39,520 nt of DNA from an uncultured Aquimarina sp. (lineage in GTDB: Bacteria > Bacteroidota > Bacteroidia > Flavobacteriales > Flavobacteriaceae): contig CANLYR010000042.1 of assembly GCA_947495425.1 (NCBI GenBank), forward strand, positions 1 through 39,520, in the 5' to 3' direction. The position numbers were made by a program, and so were the translations under genes. Positions within the stretch are counted from its first letter, which is position 1. Each line of letters opens with the position of its first letter. The notes beneath the pieces were generated by a model. That model worked only from the letters and a program-made list of their open reading frames with translations, was not told the origin of the DNA and made no database searches. Shown in pieces: positions 30,624 to 39,520 of this stretch.

Positions 30624-32171
30624 TTATCTTCCAAACCGAATGTAATGCGGAACTGAAACAGCATTACCCGAACCATTTGTTTTTAGTGTGTAACCTCCGG
30701 CAACCCATCGTCTTGGGTCTGTAGAAGACCTTCTGGAAGTATTATAATCACCCCATCGAGTTAGCGAAATGTCACTCAAGGTTGGATAGTAAACAACAAA
30801 ATCCCCCCAGACACCAACAGCATGACTTCCATGAAACAGACCACCACCAAAACCTATAGATATCCCAAGCTCTCCGCTATTCTCCCCTCTATCTGAATTA
30901 GTAGATAAAAATGCGTCTTGAAAAGCAAAATCAGGGTTCCAGATTTGAACCTGTTCTTTAAATGAGAAATTTGAGGCATCTACCCTGACCATTTGAACAT
31001 GCGGTTGATCAAAGCCTCCACCAGCTCCCGCTTGCCAGGCAAACCAAACATCTGACCCCTGTAAAGCGTTTCCATAAATATATGTAGTAATATTTGTTTC
31101 CCATTGCATCCAGTCAACGCCATCAGGAGTGATGGAGGACTCTGAGCCATTTGGCCAGCTATTAATGTTGATGGTCCGCCAATAGTAAGAATTATCGCCA
31201 TCTGGCCAATTATAAATGCGTAATTGGCTCGTACTTTCATGACCAGCCCAAAAAACCTGGTTGCTGGCATTTTGTGTAATGTGTGAAAATACGGCTTGCG
31301 TACCTGGCGTATAGCGAAAGTTTACTGTACTACGAGCTGCTAGCTCACTAAGTGGTATACGCACAACAACCCTGCCCCCATTGATCATACTGTTCCAATA
31401 TAGCGATCTGCTGGTAGTAGTCATATCATTGTAATCGAGAGAGCCTGATGAGCTGAAGGTGTTACTTAAAAAATCCCAGTAAGTCCACGCTGTGCCATTA
31501 GAGCTTTGAAGCCCTTCGGGAGATTGTACGGCTATACGAATCCTATTATCACGGGTGCCATCCTCCGCTGTGGTGGATCGATACTGCATCAACCATATAA
31601 AAATATTGAATTCAGCCTCATACAATACAATTTGGTCACAACAAAGCCCGTTATCATCTTGAGGGAACAAGGTTGTAGGATTAATATAGTTGAAAGAGTT
31701 CCCACCATTTTCTGAATAAGCCATCCAAGTATTCCCTGTCATCATTATAATTCCAGGGGCTTCAGCGACACTTACTTCTCCCAAAGTGGAAACCCTAGGT
31801 AAATCGTCATCGACATCTTCATAAATATCAAATTCAATCTCTTGTGAAACCGATGGGTCAAATGCTTCAATTTTTACGGGAGGATTTGCAGGTTCCATGT
31901 TACCTATTATCGGACCAATCGGGACAGGTGGATATCTCAAATGATCCTTGTTAGGAGTGTATGTTGGATCAATTACAGGTTCAACGGCGGGATAAGGCGC
32001 TTCTTCAGTGCGACTAGGCTGTGTCGATCCTTCAAAGGTTTCATTGTCATTCTTAGCTCCGATGACCCCAAGGGCATCGCTAGCTTCTGTTATAGAATTA
32101 TCACAGTTACTCAAAGTGATGGAGATAAATACCACTAGCATAGTAAAAAAATATCGTTTTGTAAGTCCCAT
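30624..32171 (-). CDS. Secreted lipoprotein with propeller-like domain
   Basis: I place the start at ATG 32171, which begins a lipoprotein signal (MGLTKRYFFTMLVVFISITL with lipobox LSNC, Cys23); the ORF's earlier ATG would hide it. The product is 515 residues. A Pro/Glu-rich linker follows (to about 110), then a large strand-rich part with repeating Trp and Gly (GNTWMAYSENGGNSFNYINP, DGDNSYYWRTININSWPNGS), as in beta-propeller or sialidase-like proteins. No catalytic set is evident. It is opposite in strand to the virion-like block and ends at its right side. It could be a cargo (cell-surface) gene or host DNA. Confidence 0.7.
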   Translation of the reverse strand: MGLTKRYFFTMLVVFISITLSNCDNSITEASDALGVIGAKNDNETFEGSTQPSRTEEAPYPAVEPVIDPTYTPNKDHLRYPPVPIGPIIGNMEPANPPVKIEAFDPSVSQEIEFDIYEDVDDDLPRVSTLGEVSVAEAPGIIMMTGNTWMAYSENGGNSFNYINPTTLFPQDDNGLCCDQIVLYEAEFNIFIWLMQYRSTTAEDGTRDNRIRIAVQSPEGLQSSNGTAWTYWDFLSNTFSSSGSLDYNDMTTTSRSLYWNSMINGGRVVVRIPLSELAARSTVNFRYTPGTQAVFSHITQNASNQVFWAGHESTSQLRIYNWPDGDNSYYWRTININSWPNGSESSITPDGVDWMQWETNITTYIYGNALQGSDVWFAWQAGAGGGFDQPHVQMVRVDASNFSFKEQVQIWNPDFAFQDAFLSTNSDRGENSGELGISIGFGGGLFHGSHAVGVWGDFVVYYPTLSDISLTRWGDYNTSRRSSTDPRRWVAGGYTLKTNGSGNAVSVPHYIRFGR

Positions 32172-32283
32172 ATCTGTTTTTTTTGTAGTTATAAAAAAGT
32201 TTAATTTGTGTAATTGTTTTTGTCCTTCGTAGGAATAAAACATTAGTTTTCATAAAATTAAACTACAGAAATCAATAAAACCC

Positions 32284-32298
32284 AAGGGGAAAACCCTT
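32284..32298 (-). terminator. Short hairpin, possible terminator after the helicase gene
   Basis: AAGGG-gaaaa-CCCTT forms a 5-base stem. On the minus strand it is followed by a T-rich stretch, and it lies about 220 bases downstream of the helicase stop. On the plus strand T-rich sequence follows too, so it could serve either side. The rest of the 343-base gap 32172-32514 is AT-rich with no gene or clear promoter motif. Confidence 0.35.
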
Positions 32299-32514
32299 TT
32301 ATCTTACAGTTATTTCTCCCTTTTTATTGTAAAGTTCATGGTATGGATGGACTAAACAAAGCTTACTCCTCTTAAAAAAGAAAATCAGATCCTATTCACA
32401 TTTTGAATTTTTAAAGCAAGGGACTTTGCTATTCTAAATTAGATTGACTTTTATGACGATAATATTTGCTATTTATTCTAAAACATTCTCAAATCCAAAT
32501 TTTGATTAAATTGA

Positions 32515-35500
32515 CTACCTCGATAGCTCTTTAAGTTGTCTAAAATAAGGTTGCTTCAACCATATATTTTCATCTCCAACAGCCATAAATCGATATTTTG
32601 CTCTTGTAAGTGCAACATTTAGAATATTTGGTTTTTGTGATGCCCAACTTGCAGAACTTTTAGTTCTCTCATCTAATCCAAGACAAAGAATAACCCCATC
32701 TGCTTGTTTTCCTTGAAATGTATGGATGGTCCCAATATGGTCATCTACCCATTTACTAAATTTAATTTTACTTTTTTCTGGAGAAAGGTTTGGATATAAG
32801 AATAATAGGTTGTCCTTTATATGTTTACGTAATCCCACACTTATTTCTTTAAATGGAGTAATAACAAAGACATCAGGTTCATCATTTATAAGTTTTATCT
32901 CTTGCTCCAAAATACCTTTTACTACTTTGGCATGCTCCTCTGAATAATGTCTATTGGATACTATCCCGCTACTGTGATGAAATTTTGTAGTAAATGTTAC
33001 AGGAGATATGTTTTCTGAAGATACTGCACTAAACATACTATTGTTGTATGCAATTCTATTGGCGATAGAAAACATAGGGTCTTGACATCTTCTATGCACC
33101 CGAAGTTGTGTCCCTATCCAAATATCATTTCCTTTCTCATCAATTAAAAAAGTACCATAGGGATTGGCCCTATCAGAACAAGACTGTACAGATAATTCTG
33201 TATCAATTTGACTTTTAGTTAATTCAAAATCGTTACGCAGATTGTTAGTAATAATTTCGGGTATTGTAACTACTGGTTCTATTTGCAGAGGATCCCCAAC
33301 TACCACCACATTTTTTGCTCTCCATATTGCCCCTGCTGCTGCCTGTGGAACAGCTTGTCCTGCCTCATCAATAAATAGCCAAGGTAGATCTTCTGATTCT
33401 AATCCATTGAAAAGTCTTTTAACGGACGCAAAGGTCGTAGAGATAACAGGTACAACCAGAAAGTAAGTGTTCCATAAAGCCTTCAATTTTTTGCTTTCCA
33501 TACCCTGAATTTTTCCTTTCAGAACATCCATGAAGGCAGATAAAGAATTTGTTAGACACTTATTTTTTCTATTAGCAGTAAGTATGAATGTTTCATTAAC
33601 CTTAAGTGACAGCATAAATAAATCCGTCTGTAAAACTTTCAATTTATTTGAATACCAAGGACTGCTCGTTTGATTTTTTTTAGTCTCTAATGTATCCCAA
33701 AACTCATCATCTGCATAATTATCTGCTAATTCTTTCTTTTCTTTGGTAATACGCTTCAGAATCTCTTGACACTCTGATTTTTGATTTTGTAATTCCTGTA
33801 ATTCCTCTTTTAAAGATAGAATTGTTGTTTTTGAATCGTTTTTCTGTTCAAGTACTATAGTGATTTGACGGTCTGTAGTATCCAACTCTTTTAATAAGCG
33901 ATCTCGTCTCGTTGTATAGATTTTTGCACTTTTAGTTCTAAAAAGAAAACCAAAAAAGTTAGGTTTAAGCTCCTTTAAAGATTTTAAATCATCTTTAAGC
34001 AATTCTTTAGCACGTTTAAGTTTTTTTATTTTACTGCTAGCTTCCTCTTTTTGAAGTTCTGCTTCTAAAAGTAGCTCATCATTTCTGGCGATTTTATCTG
34101 TATTCTTATCAACCGTATCAATATAGTGCCTTTTTTTTAGTGATCTGACCCGGATCTCTTCAAGTCGTTCCTTTTCCTTTTGCACCTCAAGCAATTTGTT
34201 TTTGAAATCTTTTACAACATTAATCCATTTTTCAAGTCCATTGATATTAGTGTCTAAAAACAGTTTTTGAAGTCCAACTTTTTTATAAGTATCATCCTCA
34301 TATCGAGTCCAATATGTCTCTATAAATTTTTTTCGATTTTTCATATTCCCCAGAACAGCAGATATCAATCCCCAATTTTCTTTATTTCCTTGCTGGGCCA
34401 CTTTTGTAAAATATGAAATATCATTTTCAAAAGGCTCAACAGCTTCCTTTAGCGGAAGTTCTTTTGATATATTTTCAACTGCTCCATTATTAGAGGATGC
34501 TATTACCATTCCAAATCTAGACAGTTCATCTTTTGGTATACTAATATTATGTTTGTAATCTGAATCATTCTGAATACTTCCATATTCTTCAAAAGCATCA
34601 TGAGGATCTTTGAACTTGATCATTATTTTTGCTCTTTCAACCAATAAAGACGCAATCATATCCCTTAAGAGTGTTGTTTTTCCTGTACCTGGAGGACCAT
34701 TAATGGTAAAGAGGTCTTGACTTTTTTCTGCAAGTAACATTTTAGCATGAACATTATTTACTGCAAATTGCTGCATCAAGCTAAGTTGATATTTTGATGG
34801 CCAGCAGCCATCTGGAAAATGTAAAGGTCTAAGTGTTTTTTCTAATCGAGAAATTTCAGTTCTTAGATCATATCTATCTATATACATATCCAAAGTTCCT
34901 TGAATATATTTTAAGAATGCCTTGGGTGCTTTTTCAGGTTCAAAATCTTGAATAATTTTTTCTAAATCTTCAACATAAAAACTATTTAGAATTTCTGAGC
35001 CTTCAATAATTTTTCCCTGTTGTTTTTCAGGTTTAGTTAAATCGCGTTCCTTTTTTTGATAGTAAAGTTGTAAATCTAATGGATGACTCCAATTGGTCTC
35101 ATTATAGACCAATTCTTGAAATTCAAATAAACTTTCATGAGTTTGAACAGCAGGAATTCTTTCATTTTCTCCATTTCTTTCTACGAGATCGAAAAGAATA
35201 TTTTTACCTAACTCTAAAATTGTAACTTTTAATTGCTGAAAACGTTCATGCCAGTTTTCTGTTCTTATCTTATTGTTTTCTAGTTGTGAAAGCGCCCAGG
35301 GTAATGTTGATATCCCAAAGGAATTTTCTACATATTTACCTTTGGTATCTAACTTAATAGAAGCATAACAAATAGAAGTATCGGGTAAGTTTTCATTTGT
35401 GCTTTTTTTATTATAAAATTTCTCAGCAAAGCCTATAGCTTCAGAAATCGAAAATACTCCTAGATATATTGTATAAATAACAACTCTGTCTGATGAAAGA

Positions 35501-35634
35501 TTAGCCTTTTGTTGCTGCCAAGGAAGAGGTAAATTATCCTTTATCTCTTCAATTTTTCTAGGTGTAGGAACTTCGGTGGGTGAAAAATGTTCCAGTTTAT
35601 GCCAACAAGAAAGTAACGGTTGGTATTTAGGCAT
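32515..35634 (-). CDS. Large SF1 helicase (Upf1-like AAA) with coiled-coil insertion
   Basis: This 1039-residue protein has an N-terminal domain of about 290 residues (HKLEHFSPTEVPTPRK...), then a Walker A NGPPGTGKTTLL near residue 311, a long coiled-coil insertion (about 470-660, rich in Lys, Glu and Leu), DEAGQ near 755 in LPWLFIDEAGQAVPQAAAGA, GDPLQIEPVV, IHTFQGKQADGVILCL near 970 and NVALTRAKYRF near 1008. These are SF1B (Upf1/DNA2-like) motifs Ia to VI. Its substrate could be RNA or DNA. Large helicases of this type, often in variable regions, include anti-phage proteins, but no second defence domain or partner gene is seen here, so a defence role is only a possibility. All motifs look intact. 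Confidence 0.9.
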   Translation of the reverse strand: MPKYQPLLSCWHKLEHFSPTEVPTPRKIEEIKDNLPLPWQQQKANLSSDRVVIYTIYLGVFSISEAIGFAEKFYNKKSTNENLPDTSICYASIKLDTKGKYVENSFGISTLPWALSQLENNKIRTENWHERFQQLKVTILELGKNILFDLVERNGENERIPAVQTHESLFEFQELVYNETNWSHPLDLQLYYQKKERDLTKPEKQQGKIIEGSEILNSFYVEDLEKIIQDFEPEKAPKAFLKYIQGTLDMYIDRYDLRTEISRLEKTLRPLHFPDGCWPSKYQLSLMQQFAVNNVHAKMLLAEKSQDLFTINGPPGTGKTTLLRDMIASLLVERAKIMIKFKDPHDAFEEYGSIQNDSDYKHNISIPKDELSRFGMVIASSNNGAVENISKELPLKEAVEPFENDISYFTKVAQQGNKENWGLISAVLGNMKNRKKFIETYWTRYEDDTYKKVGLQKLFLDTNINGLEKWINVVKDFKNKLLEVQKEKERLEEIRVRSLKKRHYIDTVDKNTDKIARNDELLLEAELQKEEASSKIKKLKRAKELLKDDLKSLKELKPNFFGFLFRTKSAKIYTTRRDRLLKELDTTDRQITIVLEQKNDSKTTILSLKEELQELQNQKSECQEILKRITKEKKELADNYADDEFWDTLETKKNQTSSPWYSNKLKVLQTDLFMLSLKVNETFILTANRKNKCLTNSLSAFMDVLKGKIQGMESKKLKALWNTYFLVVPVISTTFASVKRLFNGLESEDLPWLFIDEAGQAVPQAAAGAIWRAKNVVVVGDPLQIEPVVTIPEIITNNLRNDFELTKSQIDTELSVQSCSDRANPYGTFLIDEKGNDIWIGTQLRVHRRCQDPMFSIANRIAYNNSMFSAVSSENISPVTFTTKFHHSSGIVSNRHYSEEHAKVVKGILEQEIKLINDEPDVFVITPFKEISVGLRKHIKDNLLFLYPNLSPEKSKIKFSKWVDDHIGTIHTFQGKQADGVILCLGLDERTKSSASWASQKPNILNVALTRAKYRFMAVGDENIWLKQPYFRQLKELSR

Positions 35635-35833
35635 AGTATAAGTTTAAGAGTTTACTACCTTAAAAATATTCAAAAAAACATCCTTAAACAAAAGTTTACA
35701 CGAATTATAAAGAATCAACCCGAATTCAATTATTACTCCTTTCCTATCCTTACTAAAATTAAAAAACTAATAATGAAACGGAAAGCTAAAAAGTACAGTT
35801 TCTGGAAAATCAGGAAACACAAAAAGAGTTGCC

Positions 35834-35935
35834 ATGATTAGCAGAAAAGCCAAGGAGATTAGGAAAAAGGGAGAGCCTTGGACAGATAGTATTAAACGAG
35901 CCTCAAAATTACTCAAGAAACAAGGGAGATTATAA
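35834..35935 (+). CDS. 33-residue basic microprotein upstream of the methyltransferase
   Basis: The ORF starts MISRKAKEIRKKGEPWTDSI and ends KLLKKQGRL; it has about 12 Lys/Arg. Its TAA is directly followed by the ATG of the methyltransferase (no gap), which strongly suggests that it is translated with it. A 22-residue basic ORF from ATG 35773 overlaps its start by 8 bases and may be another. A leader peptide or a nucleic-acid-binding helper is possible. Confidence 0.5.
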   Translation: MISRKAKEIRKKGEPWTDSIKRASKLLKKQGRL

Positions 35936-38053
35936 ATGAAGACTCACGAAATTGTGCTATTTGATTTATTCTCTGGAGTCGGAGGCTTTCCCTTAGGGTT
36001 ACAGCAAGCTGGGTTTACCATCACAAAACACTACTTCAGCGAAATCGATCCATATGCCATTGCCAATTATCAATATAATTTTAAAAATCCAATATATGCA
36101 GGACCCATCGAAAATATTAAAAACGGGAGTATCGAAAAACCAGATATCATCTGTTTCGGTTCCCCATGCCAGGATCTATCAATGGCTGGAAAACGAAAAG
36201 GACTCAAAGGAGATAAAAGTAAGCTCTTTTTTGAAGCAATTAGAATCCTTAACCTCTATAAACCCAGTCTGTTTATCTTTGAAAACGTCCGGGGGCTTTT
36301 CTCAAGTAACAAAGGCAAAGACTTTGAAATCGTACTTAGATCGTTCGCCAACCTTGGGTTATATGACCTCCAATGGCAACTGCTTAATACTGCCTGGTTT
36401 CTCCCCCAAAATAGAGAGCGCATCTACCTTGTCGGATCACTTAGAGAAGAACCCCGACCCCAAATATTTCCTATCGGAGAAAGCTGTCAAACGCCTCAAG
36501 ATTGCACTCGAAAAAAACTCTCGCAAGCCAACATTTCTTCGACAATACATACCAAAGTAGGTGATGCCTCTATAAAAGACAATCCTTATGTTTTTACCAT
36601 TCGAAGTGGCAGAAAAGTACCTGGAGGATCAAAAGTGGAGTTTCGAAAAGATGGAAGTACGAATTGCATCACCGGAGTAGATAAAGACAATTTAGTGATG
36701 AGCAGCTGGACACCTCTTAGAGTAGAACGTACTCAAAAAGCGAAAAGAATCCGTAAGGCAAATCAAAAAAAAGGGATTGACTATGCTCCATTTCAGGAAA
36801 AACAGTTTGTTCCACGCAAGGATGGTAAAATGGGTGCTATAACAGCACATCCTCAAAATGAAAACTTATTATTTAATGTAGGGAATATACGCAGATTAAC
36901 CCCTTTAGAATGTGAACGCTTACAGGGGTTTCCTGATCATTGGACTAGATATGGTATTCAGGATGGTAAAAAAATTGAACTAAGTGATAGCAGACGCTAT
37001 CAGCTGATCGGCAATGCCGTTAGCCCTCCAGTAGTAAAAATAGTTGGTAAGCGAATAAATGCTAGTAATATGTTTAAGAAGAGACCTTCAAACAGAAATC
37101 AGTTTTTAACTGTGGCTTCACCATTAGACGGATTTGGAAAGGTTGGTAAAACTCCTGTAAGTTATTATGGGGGAAAGCAAAATTTGACCAAAAGAATACT
37201 TTCTATGATTCCAGAACATAATTTGTATTGTGAACCTTTTGTGGGTGGAGCGGCGGTATTTTTTGCTAAAGAGCCTAGTCCTGTTGAAGTTATTAACGAT
37301 ATTGATGGTAAAGTAGTTAATTTTTATAGGGTTTGTAAGCTTCAGTTTTCAAAGCTTCAGAAAATGATCCAATCTACTCCCCACAGTAGAAAATTACATA
37401 GTGAAGCGAAAGACATTCTTCAGGATCCAAAAGAGAAGAACAAAGTTAAAAAAGCATGGGCGTTTTGGGTACAAACCAATATGAGTTTTTCTTCTCGTAT
37501 TTTTGGAGGCTATGCCTATGAGCGAAAGACGGATGGAGTCTCCAGAACCATCCTAAATAAAAAGAATGGGTTTACAAAAAATATCTGCGAACGATTGGAT
37601 TTGGTAGATATCGAATGTAATGATGCACTTATTGTGATCAAAAGTAGGGATACTAAAGAAAGCTTTTTCTATATCGATCCTCCCTATTTTAATTCCGATA
37701 TGGGGCATTATAAGGGATATAGTAAAAACGATTTCATAAGTTTACTGAATTTGTTAGCAAGAATTAAGGGTAAGTTCTTGCTCAGTAGTTATCCATCCGA
37801 TATACTTAATAAATATACCAAACAAAATAAATGGTTTACTAATTCGATAGAACAAACTGTTAGTGTGACCAAAGGGAAGCGAGATAAAAAGAAGATTGAG
37901 GTTTTTACAGCCAATTATGATATCACAAAAAAAGTTACTTCTCTAAATGGAAATGATGAAAATTCATATGCAACTATGCTTCTGAAATCCAAGGCACTTC
38001 AACTTCGTTTATCTTTTGTTAAAAATAACCCATCCCGAATCAATCGGAACTAA
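35936..38053 (+). CDS. Fused cytosine-5 / adenine-N6 DNA methyltransferase
   Basis: This 705-residue protein joins two DNA methyltransferases. Residues 1 to about 375 are a C5 enzyme: FDLFSGVGGFPLGLQQAGF (motif I), FGSPCQDLSMAGKRKG with Cys78 (IV), FENVRGLF (VI), QNRERIYLVGS (VIII), and RRLTPLECERLQGFPDHW plus YQLIGNAVSPPVV (IX, X). Residues about 400-705 are a D12-class adenine-N6 enzyme: YYGGKQNLTKRIL, CEPFVGGAAVFFA and FFYIDPPYFN with DPPY near 581. All key residues are kept. No restriction endonuclease gene is next to it, so it looks like an orphan, phage-style protective enzyme. It follows the microprotein without a gap and precedes the RecA-like ATPase gene by 38 bases. Confidence 0.93.
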   Translation: MKTHEIVLFDLFSGVGGFPLGLQQAGFTITKHYFSEIDPYAIANYQYNFKNPIYAGPIENIKNGSIEKPDIICFGSPCQDLSMAGKRKGLKGDKSKLFFEAIRILNLYKPSLFIFENVRGLFSSNKGKDFEIVLRSFANLGLYDLQWQLLNTAWFLPQNRERIYLVGSLREEPRPQIFPIGESCQTPQDCTRKKLSQANISSTIHTKVGDASIKDNPYVFTIRSGRKVPGGSKVEFRKDGSTNCITGVDKDNLVMSSWTPLRVERTQKAKRIRKANQKKGIDYAPFQEKQFVPRKDGKMGAITAHPQNENLLFNVGNIRRLTPLECERLQGFPDHWTRYGIQDGKKIELSDSRRYQLIGNAVSPPVVKIVGKRINASNMFKKRPSNRNQFLTVASPLDGFGKVGKTPVSYYGGKQNLTKRILSMIPEHNLYCEPFVGGAAVFFAKEPSPVEVINDIDGKVVNFYRVCKLQFSKLQKMIQSTPHSRKLHSEAKDILQDPKEKNKVKKAWAFWVQTNMSFSSRIFGGYAYERKTDGVSRTILNKKNGFTKNICERLDLVDIECNDALIVIKSRDTKESFFYIDPPYFNSDMGHYKGYSKNDFISLLNLLARIKGKFLLSSYPSDILNKYTKQNKWFTNSIEQTVSVTKGKRDKKKIEVFTANYDITKKVTSLNGNDENSYATMLLKSKALQLRLSFVKNNPSRINRN

Positions 38054-38091
38054 CCCGTAATCGTCTAAGACTGCATTTGTAGTATTACCGA

Positions 38092-39321
38092 ATGAAAAAG
38101 CAACATATTTCATTTGATAATTACAACGATGCCATGCTGAAGGTTAACGTAAGGAGATTACCAGAAGTTCTGCAAAAAGGGCATCAGTTTTTTCTTGAAG
38201 CTCGCGAATTCTATTTTCAGGAATCAGAGATTAAAGAAACTATTGATATCTATCTAGAACAGCTGAATGCACATCTTTTCCCGAATCAAAAAATAAACGG
38301 GTATACCGCGAATGTTTCTCTTTTATTTATTCGAGATTTTTTAAAAATGCACAGGACTGTTCAATCAAAAAATGAACTCAAGGAATTTATCTTTGCATTA
38401 CAAAAAGCAGTTTCGAGTAAAGAAATTACAAAAGATGATCCCTATGCATCCCATATAGAGCAATTGCAACACAAGCTTATCTTCCAACATAATGAGATGA
38501 TCTTAGCCCAGTATGTAAAAATTATAATTAACCGCAAATGGAGATCAGAGTTACAAAAAATAGTAAACCGAACCCCTACAGGAGGTATAGGTAGCTTGGA
38601 TATCATAATATCAAAAGAACCTAAAAATATACCGATAGCACGGACTAAAAAAAATGAGTTATTCACTTCTTTTGATCAAAAGTCTACCGTAATCAATACT
38701 CCAACATTTCGATTACCTGGAGCGATGGGTGAATTGTTAGGAGATTTAGAAAAGTTTGAACTGGCAATCACTATTGAAGGGGATCAGGGAGGTGGTAAAA
38801 CCCGATTTACATACCAACTAGCAGATGCTTTTGCCAGCATCGGAAACAGGGTTGCCATTTTTACTCTGGAGATCGGTGGCAGATCAGATTTGATTACTCG
38901 AATGAAAGATGAGTACTTAAGTCCAGATAATAGGAATCGTATTTCAAGAGCAGATCAGTTACCTGATGGGTACAAAACTATTGCAAATGCTACTAGCGAT
39001 TTTGACGTTATTATAATCGATAGTTGGAACAAAACAGGCTTGTCATCACAGGACTTTGATCGCTTAAGAAAACAATATCCCAACACAATCTTTATTGTCA
39101 TTTTTCAGCGTACTACAGGAAAAACAATCCGAGGGGGAACAGCACCACTTTTTGATGCTGGCATTAATATTGAGGTTGTGAAAGCAGACGATACTTTCCA
39201 AAATAATTATGCTGTTACTACCAAAAATCGATATGGTATTACAGGGATCCAATACAACATTTTCACAAAAAATATTATAGGAGCTGCAGAGATCGCTTCC
39301 GAATCAATTTTTGAATCGTAA
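38092..39321 (+). CDS. RecA/RadA-like P-loop ATPase
   Basis: This 409-residue protein has an unknown helical N-terminal part (to about 215) and then a RecA-like domain: IEGDQGGGKTRFTYQ with Walker A near residues 230-237, VAIFTLEIGG, DVIIIDSWN with Walker B near 305, VIFQRTTGKTIRGGTAPLFD and TKNRYGITGIQ. The KNRYG motif, like the KNRFG of RadA, places it nearer RadA/DnaB than the FtsK/A32 packaging ATPases. It may act in DNA replication or recombination of the element. The Walker B Asp and the Walker A Lys/Thr are present. It is not a recognised packaging motor, but this should be tested. Confidence 0.85.
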   Translation: MKKQHISFDNYNDAMLKVNVRRLPEVLQKGHQFFLEAREFYFQESEIKETIDIYLEQLNAHLFPNQKINGYTANVSLLFIRDFLKMHRTVQSKNELKEFIFALQKAVSSKEITKDDPYASHIEQLQHKLIFQHNEMILAQYVKIIINRKWRSELQKIVNRTPTGGIGSLDIIISKEPKNIPIARTKKNELFTSFDQKSTVINTPTFRLPGAMGELLGDLEKFELAITIEGDQGGGKTRFTYQLADAFASIGNRVAIFTLEIGGRSDLITRMKDEYLSPDNRNRISRADQLPDGYKTIANATSDFDVIIIDSWNKTGLSSQDFDRLRKQYPNTIFIVIFQRTTGKTIRGGTAPLFDAGINIEVVKADDTFQNNYAVTTKNRYGITGIQYNIFTKNIIGAAEIASESIFES

Positions 39322-39394
39322 TATTTGGTTATGTCATATTATATAGACCCTATAAATAAACTTTTATAAATAACTCTGTTTAGACTATTTAAAA

Positions 39395-39406
39395 GTTTAA
39401 TTAAAC
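39395..39406. promoter_or_regulatory. Perfect 12-base palindrome after the ATPase gene
   Basis: GTTTAATTAAAC is a perfect 12-base palindrome located 74 bases after the ATPase stop. It could be a protein-binding site for the next gene, which is beyond the window. Chance is possible as the area is very AT-rich. No gene is visible in 39322-39520. Confidence 0.3.
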
Positions 39407-39520
39407 GTACTAAATAATTAGTTTAACCCGTTGTGCATTTAGGTAATATTAATTTTTAGATTATTAATGTTTCTATTGAATTCAAACATATTTATATACT
39501 GAATAACGGTCATTGCTGTG

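Noticed and set aside
32284..32298. Strong intrinsic terminator
   Set aside because: The stem is only 5 bases, so it is listed with low confidence and not used to define transcripts.
32515..35634. Mokosh or another named helicase defence system
   Set aside because: No kinase or phospholipase-D domain in the protein or adjacent genes; a single helicase is not enough to name a system.
36054..36560. 168-codon frame inside the methyltransferase
   Set aside because: The overlapping frame holds motifs I, IV, VI and VIII of the C5 enzyme in order, so the alternative frame is a shadow.
38779..38802. FtsK/A32-type DNA packaging ATPase for the gene at 38092
   Set aside because: The Walker A context and the KNRYG motif fit RadA/DnaB-like proteins better; kept only as an open question.
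1..39520. CRISPR array, tRNA or rRNA genes
   Set aside because: No regularly spaced identical repeats, no cloverleaf-like segments and no rRNA-like sequence were noticed on reading both strands; a covariance-model scan would be decisive.

Overview
The window is AT-rich DNA from a Bacteroidota member, most likely a marine Flavobacteriia (Aquimarina/Kordia-like is a guess). Signs are the RHS proteins ending in the core GRWMNIDPLAEQ...DPDGMAPED, short secreted RHS-tip proteins typical of Flavobacteriia, an RteC-like protein, frequent TAATG/ATGA gene overlaps and absence of clear Shine-Dalgarno sites. No rRNA, tRNA, CRISPR array, intact insertion sequence or integrase was found.

Region 1 (1-7.4 kb) is a polymorphic-toxin locus. 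It starts inside a large RHS protein whose variable tip looks like a circularly permuted papain-like (NlpC/P60-LRAT type) enzyme, followed at once by a six-helix membrane immunity candidate. Downstream is a graveyard of displaced cassettes: an RHS core fragment plus toxin end, small membrane immunity-like genes (one cut by an in-frame TAG), an intact secreted RHS-tip protein with a HExxH zinc-metallopeptidase tip and a lipoprotein immunity candidate, then two decayed relatives of that same tip.

Region 2 (7.5-12.3 kb) has a translationally coupled pair of secreted transglutaminase-fold proteins, an unknown gene, an RteC-like protein and a small HhH protein resembling the RNA polymerase alpha C-terminal domain.

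Region 3 (12.4-14.5 kb) is a compact control/replication-like module: a microprotein, an excisionase-type HTH protein, a small protein, a winged-helix replication-like protein and a small coupled gene. Region 4 (14.6-19.7 kb) looks like cargo: two palindromic repeats, a zinc-ribbon gene with an internal stop, a DEDDh exonuclease, a DUF7660-like protein, an RNA 2'-phosphotransferase (KptA/Tpt1) with an extra C-terminal domain, and a membrane M48 peptidase.

Region 5 (19.8-30.5 kb) is the most interesting part. It is a tight co-directional run of about 18 mostly small genes: a LEA-type-2 protein, a transglutaminase-like protein with a membrane anchor, basic and glycine/alanine-rich membrane proteins, several beta-rich proteins including a capsid candidate, a coiled-coil protein, an annexin-repeat-like protein, a peptidoglycan-binding protein, a holin-like protein, a CHAP/TIGR02594 endolysin and an L,D-transpeptidase-like protein, bracketed by two small HTH genes. 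It has no terminase, portal, tape measure or tail gene. My reading is the virion module of a tailless, membrane-containing provirus or a derived particle. The palindrome GGTT-N3-AACC occurs before both region 3 and region 5 and could be a shared operator, which would tie the two modules into one element.

Region 6 (30.6-39.5 kb) has a secreted lipoprotein and a large SF1 helicase on the minus strand, both possibly cargo. On the plus strand follow a 33-residue basic microprotein abutting a fused cytosine-5/adenine-N6 DNA methyltransferase and a RecA/RadA-like ATPase, which fit early genes of the same element. The element probably runs past the right edge, where any integrase or packaging ATPase would have to be looked for.
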